Origin: Fomitopsis serialis
Taxonomy: Eukaryota > Basidiomycota > Agaricomycetes > Polyporales > Fomitopsidaceae
Direction of reading: 5' to 3'
Assembly (NCBI RefSeq): GCF_022376445.1
Contig: NW_025955061.1
Span: 1 to 64,000 of the forward strand
Length of the DNA stretch: 64,000 nt
Under the pieces are notes generated by a model. It was given only the letters and a program-made list of their open reading frames with translations, had not been told where the DNA came from and did no database searches. Of the stretch, positions 22,896-33,725 are shown piece by piece (the stretch's first letter is position 1; every line of letters starts with the position of its first letter). The translations under genes were made by a program, and so were the position numbers.

Positions 22896-23719
22896 CCCCG
22901 GGAGGGCTCAGTCTTTCAGACGAGTCCTGTGCAGACCTTTCCGTGGTCCGGGGGATAAGTAACCTCTCCGAGGTGAAACCAACATGCACAAAAAGGACTA
23001 GGGACATATCCTGCCCCTAGCCCTTAGACCCATCAAGGTCGCACAGGTCGATTAACGGCCAGATAACCCAGACCGGGACATCGCATAGGGAACCATCCCG
23101 CCATCGGACTACGGGTAACCCACCCGCTAGCCACAGACAGTGCCCTAGAGTACCTCTCCCCTCCCCCAGGCCGCTCTCCCCCTCCTTTTCTTTTTTTCGA
23201 GCGCCCACAGACCGAACACCGTCCTCCTTGGAATAAGGTTTACCTTTAGAGTTCAAGCCACCGAGCGCGAACTGTACAACTGACCTGCGCGAAAGAAACG
23301 CAACGCCTCGGCGTGACCACAATCTCCGGAACCGTCACGTGAGAACATGTCGTACCGGTCGGGAGACGGAACGAACCAGCCCAGCCAAAATCATGTGACA
23401 CAACCGAACCGGAGAGCACATAAGGGAGCATAAACGCCATAAGACAACCCAGAGCGAACCCGCCACGGAAATCCCAAATCCCCGGATCCCTCTGAGCCCA
23501 GATAAACAACATGCTTTCCCCTTCGATATAATGTGATATGACACGATATAGCCTTCTCCCCAAAGCGCTAAATGAGACGTAACTCTATGAGAAGAGCGTA
23601 AGTTTCGGTTCACAAACGAGCAGAATCTAACTAAACGCTGACGCCAAACGAGAAGGTTTAAAACAGCGGACACACACCATGCAGACGAACACGCACCCTC
23701 CCCACCATCCATAGGTGAC

Positions 23720-24328
23720 ATGCCCTGTGATCGCTCTCAGTCCACGACCAAAAAGAATCCCTCGGACACTAACCGAGCACGACTACACACGGGCCCTGGG
23801 CTAAAACCCGCACGTAAACCCGTTCCTCTCCCCACCCTCCATGCAACAACCGACGACCCCTTGTCCGAAGTCACACACGTGAAAGTCCAACCAAGGCCAG
23901 TCTGGGGAGGGAGAGGATACACCTGGATAGTAGATCAGCATCCAGCGCAGCAGCTCGGAACCGGCACTCTCATCTCCATCGAGAATGAGTCGGGAAAATC
24001 AGGCACGGGGCGCCTATCATCCGCCTCCGACCTCCGCCGTCACTGGGTCACGTTCATCGTTGCCGGCGCATCCCCCCCATGCAACCTTCGAGTCCCTATT
24101 CCATGGGCCACTCTAGGAGCCCTAGAGAGCTACACGCATACCACGCACTACACCTCTCTCGCGGACCTCCCGCTCCCACACCCCTCCTTCTTCAACAACC
24201 CCGCTTTCGCTGCCGAAAACGATAACCCATACGAGTTCGATCTATGGGACGCGGACACGGAATCCCTCGAAGAAAGAATATCGCTAATCCGGAACAACGG
24301 CCGCCGCAGAGTGGGGTCTCGGCCTTAG
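23720..24328 (+). CDS. Upstream ORF in the LINE 5' region, unknown product
   Basis: A 202-codon ATG frame inside the LINE, 0.75 kb before ORF1. It is Pro/Thr-rich at the start and then becomes protein-like (WGGRGYTWIVDQHPAQQLG, HYTSLADLPLPHPSFFNN, YEFDLWDADTESLEERISLI). I do not recognise a family. It could be a third LINE ORF, a displaced N-terminal piece of ORF1, or captured sequence. It lies wholly inside the target-site duplications, so it moved with the element. Confidence 0.4.
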   Translation: MPCDRSQSTTKKNPSDTNRARLHTGPGLKPARKPVPLPTLHATTDDPLSEVTHVKVQPRPVWGGRGYTWIVDQHPAQQLGTGTLISIENESGKSGTGRLSSASDLRRHWVTFIVAGASPPCNLRVPIPWATLGALESYTHTTHYTSLADLPLPHPSFFNNPAFAAENDNPYEFDLWDADTESLEERISLIRNNGRRRVGSRP

Positions 24329-25076
24329 AAGAAGATCGCAGTGGCAGGTGATGAACGAGCTGAGAAGAGAGCGAGACCTGATACGTCCATAAATGTACAT
24401 AGGAACTCCTCCTACCGAGGACGTGACAGAACCGTCGGAGATATGCACGCACCGGACCCGGACTGTCCCACCAGAACACGATATGATGCAGGCTAAAACA
24501 CTATCTAGAAATAAGACTGACAGGCCAGAGAACGCAACCAATCACTGCCCGGGTCGCACGCCACAACTCTGACCGGCAGGACACATGCGTACACAACTAC
24601 AACGATCCCGAGACGGGCGCTCGGCATCACTTCCTGCCCACGCCAGTGCACCCTCTCATCCCAACCAGTTGTTGCACCTAATCCGAAACCACTCGACCAC
24701 CGGGGCACCAGAAATGATCCCAATGAACCGAAATCCAAGTACAGACACAAAAAGGAGAAATCAACAGAGCGCCGGAGCGATGCGAACCCGACAACGCCAT
24801 AGATGCCGACGAGCGAGGAGATCCCTCGCAAACGCAAACAGGAGAAGGCTTGAAACGCCCTCCTTTTGGAAACGGACATACCACCTGTACGTTTGCGAAT
24901 CGCGCTGAGCGACCCACCAATCACTGATTTTCGTAACAACGAGCCATCCCTCCAGATCACCGTGCCATAAAGCCTGGCCTAATTCACTACAAGCCCCCCA
25001 CCACTCGGCTCACTGCTACTTCTGCTTTACACAACCTCTGCTCATCGCTCACGACGTGTACGGCCCACCAGTACCT

Positions 25077-27853
25077 ATGGCCCCCAAAACTCGAACCTCG
25101 AACCAAGGCAGGCGCTCGCCCGAGGCGTCTGCCGCACCGGCTCCCCAGCGAAGCACGCCGCCCTCGCCGCCCTCATCGCCTAGGACGAATCAGGTTAACG
25201 TAGCTGGCGTCACCCCCAACCCCTGGGGGGAAAATGGCTCCCGCCCAGGACGCCCGGGCAGCCCGTGTAAGCGCGATACGCCGTCGACTCTTACCACAAC
25301 TAACCGACACTATAACCAGCCTACGCGGCCATGGTTGTCCGCGGCCCAGTCCTAGGCCCCACGGTAACCGAGCCCACTACGTCGGCGGCCTCTCTGCAGC
25401 CAACCCCCACCGACGACGTCCCATTGACAGCCCAACCTGTCGAGCCCACCGCCCAGGCAGCGACAGCACCGGCTCATCCTCCTCAGGAGCTGATCGACCC
25501 GCAGCCAGCCCTTGCCGAAACGCCAGATGCTCCAGGCGAACCACCGGTGCAGGATAGGAAGAGGAAGAAAAAGGTCAACAAAGGCAAGGCCCGCGAGAAG
25601 CCCATGATCCCCATCGGCAGCGGCCACCCACCTGGTGTGGCTAGGATCCCAGCCTGGGAGACGGATGAATACCAAAGGCACGTCAGCGAATCTCGGAAAC
25701 GTCGTCGTGTCACAAACGACAACCTCTCCGAACGTGCCCCGTCCCCACCCGCGAGAGTCCAGGACTCACCCGGCGCATCGTTCGCGCAGACAGCCTCGCT
25801 CGATTTTGACATGTATCTGGAGCCTGACCCGGAACGTGAGCCCACGACTAGCGAGGCCTACGCCAGGTTCGGCATTGACCCTCGTCTCCTGACAGACGAA
25901 CATTTTCCTCCGCCGTTCATGACCAAGGACGCGCAGTGGGTCGATCCGAAGGCCCCGAGGTGGGCCAACGCCTCGATACAACGGGACGTCTTCTGGAGCC
26001 CGGCGGGCGAGAACACGGAGGCCGGGCCATCGAACTCTCACCGGGAAGCCTATGGGGAGCCGTACCAACACCCTGCTACGAGAGGCGAGCAAGGTAAAGC
26101 ACCCACGTGAGACCCGCTTACATGTCGCGCCCTAACATTGTACGAAAGTCACCTACAGCGCGCCTGCCACGCCGCAGCTGTACGGGGATTGCACCGATAC
26201 GCGATCAACGCCGCACCCCCCCCGCTATGAACCCCCCCATGTGCCGTTCAGCGATCGCACATCGCATCCTCCCCGTGCAACCGCCTCTCGGATCGCGTCC
26301 CCCACTTTGGTCCCCCGAGTCCCCTACATAGCGGGCCAGACTCGTCACGGACCGAACGCTCCGTCTCCGGGCCCGTCCGGATACCATCGCTCTCCGTCGC
26401 AGCGCCTCTCGCACAACGAACATCCCAATAACCCTGTCACTGCCATACGGCGCCCTCTCCCTGCTACAGGCGGCTTCGCCTTCCCCATCCCGGCCCCGCC
26501 GCGTACACCTGCGAGCCAAGAGGACGGAGATATCAACATGCACGACGATGGCGATGACAACCGCCCCCCACGAGCCAGCACCTGCGCAACTCGGATGTCA
26601 ACGCGAACGCCAACCCCAGCTACCGAACCCACACTACGACAAACGCCCAGGTCCCTCCCCCTCTACCTCCTGTCGCAGCTCCGGCGCACGGACCAACGCA
26701 CCACGACTACGTTCACCACCAGCAAGGACCCGCGCCTCTGAACGTCCCCATTGCACCAGTAGCCCCGCTGATGCAACCAGGAGCGCCACCTGCAGCGCAT
26801 GGCGCGACTCCAGCGCCCCCAGGCGGCTGGACCCTAGTCGAAGGTGATTCGTTCTACCATATCGTCGACGGTATGGGCCTGGACCAGATCAACGCATGGG
26901 TCGTCAGCGCGAGCGAACGCCCTACCTTGGTCGTCTTTGCTTTCGGATCATCCCCGGGCGACCCAGGTAGATGGCAGCGTATCCTCGATATGCGCGACGC
27001 CCTACGTATCCGCTACGGAGTACTTGAGGCAGAGATCACACCTTCCACGCCGATACACCCGGACGTGCTCGAAAACTCAGGTCCATATTACTACCTAGTA
27101 CAGAACATCACCATCGAGCAACGTGACGCCATGATCACTGACCGCGTGCTCTCTACGACTGCTATATCCCTGTACTTCACTCCCCTCCAATTCGGCCCGC
27201 CCAACCTCGCGGGCACCTGGAGCGACCCCGAGTGTTTCGGCGCCACGACGCCCGCCGGCATCGCTGGCGCGATCGCGAATGCTCTGAGCCGACCGGACCT
27301 CGCACGAGATATCCAAGGAATTATACGGACGGATATCGAAGCCGGAGGAAGATGGCGCCATGTCACGGTCGCCGTTGCCTTCCGCGCCCTGCTCGACTCT
27401 ATCCGCGTAACTATCCTCGACTATCGCACGCAAGGAGGAGTCCTCACCCCGCTCGTACTCCTATACTGTGAGTCTCCTACGGCGAACCCGGTCGAGTGGA
27501 GCGGTTTCCGTACGCTGCTCAGCTTACAACGCCTCGGCACGCCCCTGACTGGCCACCCTACATGGTGGATGGACCACTTTCGCTGCCTCATCTGCCACTC
27601 TGTAGCGCACCCTACCGGACTCTGCCCGATGCCGGCAGTCCAGGGATGGCATGGCCCGACGCCCAACTCTGAAAGCATCCGCCGTCAGATGAACACCCTT
27701 GCGAACGTTCAAGCCCAGGCAAACGGAGCCGCACAAGCCCAGCGAGGCGGCCCGCGAGGCGGCGGAAGAGGCGGACGAGGCAGAGGCGGGGGCGGACGCG
27801 GGCACGGACATGGGCGAGGTGGCAGAGGTCGCGGCGGCGCGCGCGGCATGTAA
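25077..27853 (+). pseudogene. LINE ORF1 (gag-like), interrupted by frame changes
   Basis: Likely the nucleic-acid-binding protein of the LINE. The ATG at 25077 starts MAPKTRTSNQGRRS; the stop is at 27851-27853. The frame moves at least four times: near 25220 (after a G6-A4 run), near 25330, near 26110-26150 and near 26580. The uninterrupted last part (26771-27853) contains a conserved-looking fold (WTLVEGDSFYHIVDGMGLDQ), a CCHC zinc knuckle CLICHSVAHPTGLC at about 27585-27626 (C-x2-C-x4-H-x4-C), and an RGG-box tail rich in Gly and Arg (27745-27850). The N-terminal half is Pro/Ser-rich with a KRKKKVNKGK basic patch. Whether the shifts are real or sequencing errors in homopolymers cannot be told here. 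Confidence 0.65.
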
Positions 27854-28480
27854 TCCACTACGCTATATCTCGAGATTCCCCTGCCCGCTACGTAGTCACG
27901 CGATTTGACGTTGGCCGATGACCCCTACTTCTTGATATGCATGTACCCTCACGACTACTACGCACGAATAACACCACCTGCGTTTGACTCCGAATATGCG
28001 CCCTCCTTTGCGATTAACTGCACCAACTAATCCCGGCGGATGAGACACCACGCGAGCCCACATATACTGACCGCGCGCGGGACAGGAAAGCCGCAGGACT
28101 TGTCCGCTGACCATCCCCTTCCCACCTATAGCATGGGCACTCCTAGACTTGCCCAGCCGAGAGGCTTAAGCAACCGCACTCGCATGAGTGTGCGCGCATG
28201 TCCCCTGAAAGCCCCAGGAGTGGGCTTCGCCCCCTGTGGATCGTTGTAGCAGGGTGTGCGTGCAGCAACGGCTACAAACATCATCATACATAACCCCACG
28301 GACGTATCTTTGGCACACGGAACACCTCTCCCTCGACGAAGAGGCGACGGCGCGCCCCCTGTCCACGACATCTCCAATGACTCGACGAGGGAACACGGAG
28401 GCAGGGTGACCGCTCAGGGGCCTCCTGGCGCCCCTGATTGCGGCCAGGCACCCAGACTGAACTTAAGAGAGACCGCAAAC

Positions 28481-31400
28481 ATGAGTGAAATGAACGCACC
28501 TGCACCCAGGATCGCCCGCCCAAACGGCAGACGAACGAAAGCATCTCTCCACCTATGCACTCTGAATATAAGCGGCCGAGGCTCCTTCGCAGCTGAGAAT
28601 GGAAACAATAAATGGAACACGGTTAATCAAGTTCTGCGTGAACGGAAAATCGGAATTCTTGCGCTGCAGGAATCACACCTGGACGAGGAAACCGTAAGCC
28701 AAATACATAGGCTATATGGACGTAGAATAAAAATAATACACCCGGCCGCAGCAGAGGCAAACGCACGAGGAGTCGCCTTTGTGCTCAACCGAGAAATAGT
28801 AGACACAAATGAAGCCCAAATAATAGACGTCATTCCAGGCCGCGCCGCCATGCTACGACTGCATTGGCACGCGGAGAAATACATAAATATACTCAATGTA
28901 TATGCCCCCAATAACATGAGAGACAACGCTGCCTTCTGGGGCAAACTGGAAACAAAGCTGGGAACGGCGGAGATACCCACCCTGGATGCGATACTAGGTG
29001 ACTTCAATGTGGTAGAAGAACCGATAGACCGGCTGCCCTCCAGAACGGACGCCCCCGCGGCGGTAGAAGCCCTACAGAGCCTTATACGGAAAGCGAAAGT
29101 CATCGACGGATGGAGAGCGACCGAGCCCACGACGAAAGACTTCTCCTTCCCTCAGCGAGGCAGCCTATCGCGCTCAAGACTGGATAGAATATATGTCACA
29201 AACGATGTGCTGCAACAAGCACACAGCTGGTCAATAGAGAACACCACCGTACCCACAGACCACCGTTTGGTTGGCGCTCAACTCAGCAATGCCCAGGCCC
29301 CATATATCGGACACGGGAGATGGTCATTCCCCATCCAGGCGCTCGCTGACAACACGCTCATCAACGAGATTGTGGAAGCGGGCGAAACCGCATGGGAAAA
29401 GGCTCAAACCTGCATAAAAAGCGATACCCGTACAGACACCTACAACCCACAGACAATCTTCCGTGACTTCAAGAAGGACGTCCAGACAATGACGAGAAAT
29501 CGACTGCGCGCAAAAGTCCCGAAACTAGACGCGGTGATCCGTAAGTTACGAGAAGAGATCAAAAGGACAATGTCTCACCCCCAGCTCGGCGAAGACGTGG
29601 AGTACCAAACTGAGGTGGGAATTATGCAAGACCGACTCCGGGAGCTGGAACATAAACGGCATGGCTCCACCCGGACGGCCACCACAGTATGCTATGCACT
29701 CAACAAGGAGAAACTAAGCAAATATTGGTCAACGATAAACAAAGAGAAGAAACCGAGAGACGTGATATACGCACTCCGAAAGCCAGGCTCCTCCCCTCCG
29801 CAGTACGAGACCCGATCAAACAAGATGGCGGAACTGGCTAGGGACTACCATGAATCACTGCAAATGGACGGAATAGATGATGGCCAAGACAGGCACACAC
29901 GACGGGCAGTCATAGCGGACTCGCTGCAACCAGTAAAAGTCAAAATACCGGAGGACCTGCTACGAGGCCTAGAAGAAGGGGTGAGCCGCGACGAAATCGT
30001 GGATGCCCTCAAAAAGGCCGGTCACGGAAAAGCAGCGGGCCTGGACGGTCTCCCATACGAGCTGTGGACGAAACTGAATGAAAGATGGTCGAACCCGACA
30101 AAGGACTGCACGCACGAATTTGATTGCATAAGCATGCTCCACCTCGTCTACGAAGACGTAGAAAGATACGGAATATGTCCCACCTCCGGCTTTGCCGACG
30201 GGTGGATGTGCCCCCTCTATAAGAAGAAGGATAAACGTGACATCGCAAATTATAGACCAATCACCTTGCTCAACTCGGACTATAAACTATACACCAAGAT
30301 ACTCGCGACCAGGCTTGGAGAAGTCGCCACCACAGTCATCCACCCAGATCAGGCAGGCTTCGTGCCCGGACGACACATCACCGACCAAACCCAGTTATGT
30401 AGGGTAATGGTGGATTACGCAGAGGCGGTCGAGGAAGATGGTGTAATTATAGCACTTGATCAGGAAAAGGCATATGACAAGATCACGCACGATTACCTAT
30501 GGGAGGTCCTAGCCCACCTCGGCTTTCCCACCCGTTTCATACGACGGGTCCAAGAGCTATATAAACATGCCTCAACGATAGTAATACTGAACGGAGAGAG
30601 CAGCACACCCTTCATAGTAATACGAGGTGTGAGACAGGGAGACCCACTGTCATGCCTGCTCTTTGACCTCGCAATTGAACCCCTTGCGTGCGCCCTCCGC
30701 GCCTCTACACTCCGCGGTTTTCAAATCCCCGGCGCCGCGACAAGGGTCTTAACATCTCTGTTCGCAGACGACACATCTGTGTTCTTGTCGGCACAGGACA
30801 CCTGGTCCGACCTATGGGTGATCCTCGACAAATGGTGCAATGCCTCGCGTGCCCGTTTCAACGGAGGGAAAACCGAAGTGATCCCGATCGGAACTGAAGA
30901 GTACCGCCGCCGCCTAGTCACGGATCGTATCATCAATCCCCTACAACCAGAGGAACGTATCCCGGAAACCGTACACATCGCAAGAGATGGCGAAGCCATA
31001 CGCATCTTAGGAGCATGGATAGGGAATAAAGTTGACCATGTTGCCGTTTGGACCCCCGCCATGCAGAAGGTTGAGGCCTTCCTGGACCGGTGGGGGAAGT
31101 GTAACCCGTCCCTACAAGGGAAAAGGCACATTGTTCAGATGGGCCCTGGAGGGATAACCCAGTACCTATCGGCGGTCCAAGGCATGCCGAAGGAGATAGA
31201 AAAGAGACTCACCTCAATGATCCGGTCTTTCATATGGGGGAACACGAGGACCCCGCCTGTAGCACTCGACACGCTCTATCGTCCTGTAAAGCAAGGAGGA
31301 CTGGGACTCCTAGACATTAGAAGCCGTAATGAAGCCATTGAATTGGTTTGGGTAAAACGGTATCTAACGCTCTCCGATGCAAGGCCGACATGGGCTTTCG

Positions 31401-33430
31401 CGATGGACGTTCTGATCAGCAAGTGTGCAACGAGGGACGCCAGCGCGATTAGGCCAGAAGCCCAAATCAATACCTTCCTCCAAAGCTGGAGCCCCGCAAC
31501 ACACAGCCGATCCCCTCTCCCACCTTACGCACAACGGATGCTCCTAGTGGCAAAGAAGCACAATGTTAGCTTTGCAGCGATAAAGCTGGATAGACGAACG
31601 AAAGAAATGCTCCCTATGTGGTACCATCTGGGCGCCACGAAACGCCTGCGAACACTGAACAACACGCCGCGAAGTGACTGCCTCCGGCGAGTGCACCACG
31701 CCACACAAGTACACGATCTAATCATGATCACCGGGAGAGCGTGCTTTATGCAGCTCCGCGAGACCCAAAATGACCACACCCCGGATACATGTGGCTGCAC
31801 CCCATGTACCGAGGATAAACTGGCAGGCTGCAAGAACCCCCTGAGATGCTGCAGAGCAGCACATGAAGTATTGAAGCAAATACGCCCCAAATGGGACCCA
31901 GTACAGCGCTCGCCGACAGATGGCCTCTCCCTGACGAGGAGGCGAAAGGATAAAAACGGTCAGGCACTCGAAGACAGCGAGGAAGTCACCTTCGACCCGT
32001 CCCTGACCTGTAGGGGCCCCCTGGACGAAGCCTTTCGTGCTTTCGTGGACCCGATGGTTCACGACCAGCCCCCCGCGATCAGACGCAGACAAGGACGCAT
32101 CGTAGAGGATGAAGCGACAACAGTCTACATCCTTGGTTACCTCAAACAAGGGCACTGGCCCGACGGGAACTTTGTTCCGCACCAACAATCAGGCTACGTC
32201 TTCTACCCTGCAGCTCCCGAGGAGAGCGTACAAGTCATGCCAGAGGACACGACACCGGCTGCGAACCACCCACAAGGCGAGACACTAGCAGCCCTGAAAG
32301 CGGTCCTCGACGCACCATGGGACGCGCCCTTACACATAGTGTCATCATCAGCCCAACTGGCGGAAGGCATGACACAAAAGCTCCCACTCTGGGAGGACCG
32401 AGGGTGGATAGAAGTAGATGGGGCGACGTACACAAGGGCCCTGGTAAACCAACTCAGACAACGATGTGCCATCACCACTTTCCGAACACCCCGAAGTGGA
32501 GGCGAAAAGGACACCATGCTTGCAGCACGAGACCACGCTGTAGCATCATATGTCCAAAGTCCACCCCAGCATGTCCCGCCCCGGGTAACAAAATCCTTCG
32601 ACCTGTCCGGGGCGAAGATGTCCACACTGACACAAGCCCTAGCATACCGCGGCATACGGGCATCTGCCACCGCGACTGAGAGGCGCACCACGAACAAGCA
32701 CCTCTCGGAAATACGTGCCTGCCTGGCACCCAGGAAAGGCCCTGTACAAGACGGAGAGATATGGAGCGAAATCCGCCATGCCGATATTCGCCGTGTAATA
32801 ACGGATTTTCTCTGGAAAAGCATACATGGCGCATATCGTATCGGATCCTACTGGAAGAACATACCCGGCTACGAAGAAAGGGCGAAATGCAGGCTCTGCG
32901 GTGTGACCGAGTCAATGGCCCATATCTTGACGGAATGCGCCGCGCTAGAACGGTGGCTGATATGGGGCTATGTTGAAAGGGCCTGGACCCGAACGGGTAG
33001 AGCCTGGTCCATGCCGTCGTGGCCGTCGATCCTCGCCGCTGGCCAGGCTACACCGGCGCGAACGAACGGTAAGCCCCCTAGAGACAACGCGGTGAGACTC
33101 TGGCGCATACTTCTGACTGAGGCCGCCTACCTTATATGGTGCATGCGATGCGAAAGAGTCATACGACATGAAGACGAGGCAGCATGGCAACACGACGAGC
33201 GCAGCGTCGCAGGACGGTGGTACCTATCCACAAACAGACGCTTGAGGCTCGATATCGAGAGCACACACTCGCGTTTTGGCAGGCTGGCGCTAAAGCGCCA
33301 AATAGTCCTCGACACATGGCACCAACTCGTTTGGGACGTTCAGGCGCTCCCTGACGACTGGACCTCGGTCCGATGGGTTTTAGTGGGTATTGACCCGACC
33401 ATAGTTAATAACGCTGGTCCTGGGTCCTGA
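28481..33430 (+). CDS. LINE ORF2: endonuclease-reverse transcriptase
   Basis: Nicks target DNA and copies the element RNA into it. The frame is open from 28256; I chose the ATG at 28481 (1,649 residues) because the endonuclease begins just after it. Endonuclease, about residues 22-290: LCTLNIS, LALQESHLD, NVYAPN, GDFN, SRLDRIYV and TDHR, so the key residues are present. RT, about 565-850: PLYKKKDKRDIANYRPITLL, LDQEKAYDK, GVRQGDPLS and FADD at residue 761 (30761-30772). A Cys-rich block CGCTPC..GC..PLRCC is at about 31790-31855. An RNase-H-like stretch at about 1225-1365 keeps GETLAALKAV but has SSS where the catalytic Asp is expected. A zinc-binding motif, W-x-SIHGAYRIG..CRLCG..HILTEC, is at about 1427-1490. 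The frame is unbroken, unlike ORF1. Confidence 0.9.
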   Translation: MSEMNAPAPRIARPNGRRTKASLHLCTLNISGRGSFAAENGNNKWNTVNQVLRERKIGILALQESHLDEETVSQIHRLYGRRIKIIHPAAAEANARGVAFVLNREIVDTNEAQIIDVIPGRAAMLRLHWHAEKYINILNVYAPNNMRDNAAFWGKLETKLGTAEIPTLDAILGDFNVVEEPIDRLPSRTDAPAAVEALQSLIRKAKVIDGWRATEPTTKDFSFPQRGSLSRSRLDRIYVTNDVLQQAHSWSIENTTVPTDHRLVGAQLSNAQAPYIGHGRWSFPIQALADNTLINEIVEAGETAWEKAQTCIKSDTRTDTYNPQTIFRDFKKDVQTMTRNRLRAKVPKLDAVIRKLREEIKRTMSHPQLGEDVEYQTEVGIMQDRLRELEHKRHGSTRTATTVCYALNKEKLSKYWSTINKEKKPRDVIYALRKPGSSPPQYETRSNKMAELARDYHESLQMDGIDDGQDRHTRRAVIADSLQPVKVKIPEDLLRGLEEGVSRDEIVDALKKAGHGKAAGLDGLPYELWTKLNERWSNPTKDCTHEFDCISMLHLVYEDVERYGICPTSGFADGWMCPLYKKKDKRDIANYRPITLLNSDYKLYTKILATRLGEVATTVIHPDQAGFVPGRHITDQTQLCRVMVDYAEAVEEDGVIIALDQEKAYDKITHDYLWEVLAHLGFPTRFIRRVQELYKHASTIVILNGESSTPFIVIRGVRQGDPLSCLLFDLAIEPLACALRASTLRGFQIPGAATRVLTSLFADDTSVFLSAQDTWSDLWVILDKWCNASRARFNGGKTEVIPIGTEEYRRRLVTDRIINPLQPEERIPETVHIARDGEAIRILGAWIGNKVDHVAVWTPAMQKVEAFLDRWGKCNPSLQGKRHIVQMGPGGITQYLSAVQGMPKEIEKRLTSMIRSFIWGNTRTPPVALDTLYRPVKQGGLGLLDIRSRNEAIELVWVKRYLTLSDARPTWAFAMDVLISKCATRDASAIRPEAQINTFLQSWSPATHSRSPLPPYAQRMLLVAKKHNVSFAAIKLDRRTKEMLPMWYHLGATKRLRTLNNTPRSDCLRRVHHATQVHDLIMITGRACFMQLRETQNDHTPDTCGCTPCTEDKLAGCKNPLRCCRAAHEVLKQIRPKWDPVQRSPTDGLSLTRRRKDKNGQALEDSEEVTFDPSLTCRGPLDEAFRAFVDPMVHDQPPAIRRRQGRIVEDEATTVYILGYLKQGHWPDGNFVPHQQSGYVFYPAAPEESVQVMPEDTTPAANHPQGETLAALKAVLDAPWDAPLHIVSSSAQLAEGMTQKLPLWEDRGWIEVDGATYTRALVNQLRQRCAITTFRTPRSGGEKDTMLAARDHAVASYVQSPPQHVPPRVTKSFDLSGAKMSTLTQALAYRGIRASATATERRTTNKHLSEIRACLAPRKGPVQDGEIWSEIRHADIRRVITDFLWKSIHGAYRIGSYWKNIPGYEERAKCRLCGVTESMAHILTECAALERWLIWGYVERAWTRTGRAWSMPSWPSILAAGQATPARTNGKPPRDNAVRLWRILLTEAAYLIWCMRCERVIRHEDEAAWQHDERSVAGRWYLSTNRRLRLDIESTHSRFGRLALKRQIVLDTWHQLVWDVQALPDDWTSVRWVLVGIDPTIVNNAGPGS

Positions 33431-33501
33431 GTCCCACACTGGCTCACCAAGCCGTGCGTAAATGCATTTTATCCCTGGTTGCGCCGGCGGGTCATTCCGC
33501 T

Positions 33502-33511
33502 AGCTGGCTGG
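33502..33511 (+). repeat. Left 10-bp target duplication, DNA transposon copy 1
   Basis: AGCTGGCTGG, identical to 39352-39361. It lies in the LINE 3' UTR, 71 bp after the ORF2 stop. Confidence 0.9.
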
Positions 33512-33522
33512 TAGTCTCATAC

Positions 33523-33559
33523 CAAGACCCTCCACACGGCGCTAGTGTGGAGGGTCTTG
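33523..33559. repeat. Left terminal hairpin of DNA transposon copy 1
   Basis: A perfect 15-bp inverted repeat (CAAGACCCTCCACAC and its complement) around a 7-nt loop GGCGCTA, 11 bp from the element end. The same hairpin is at the left end of copy 2 (46138-46174). Confidence 0.9.
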
Positions 33560-33560
33560 T

Positions 33561-33599
33561 CGCAAAGTCCGGGGTCTTGTAGGGTTCTGGGGGGTGGCG
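33561..33599 (+). repeat. Left copy of the 39-bp subterminal inverted repeat
   Basis: Begins CGCAAAGTCCGGGGTC and ends GGGGGGTGGCG. The reverse complement is found without mismatch at 39275-39313. It is the only long perfect inverted repeat between the two ends and is a natural candidate for the transposase binding site. Confidence 0.85.
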
Positions 33600-33725
33600 G
33601 GGCAATACAATTTTTACTTATCTTGATAACAAAGCACGATAACACAAGTTGTAATCGAGATAACTGTTGGCTCTATTGCATTGATCTATACAGTGCCGCG
33701 GAACATCGCACACACGAAAGTCATC

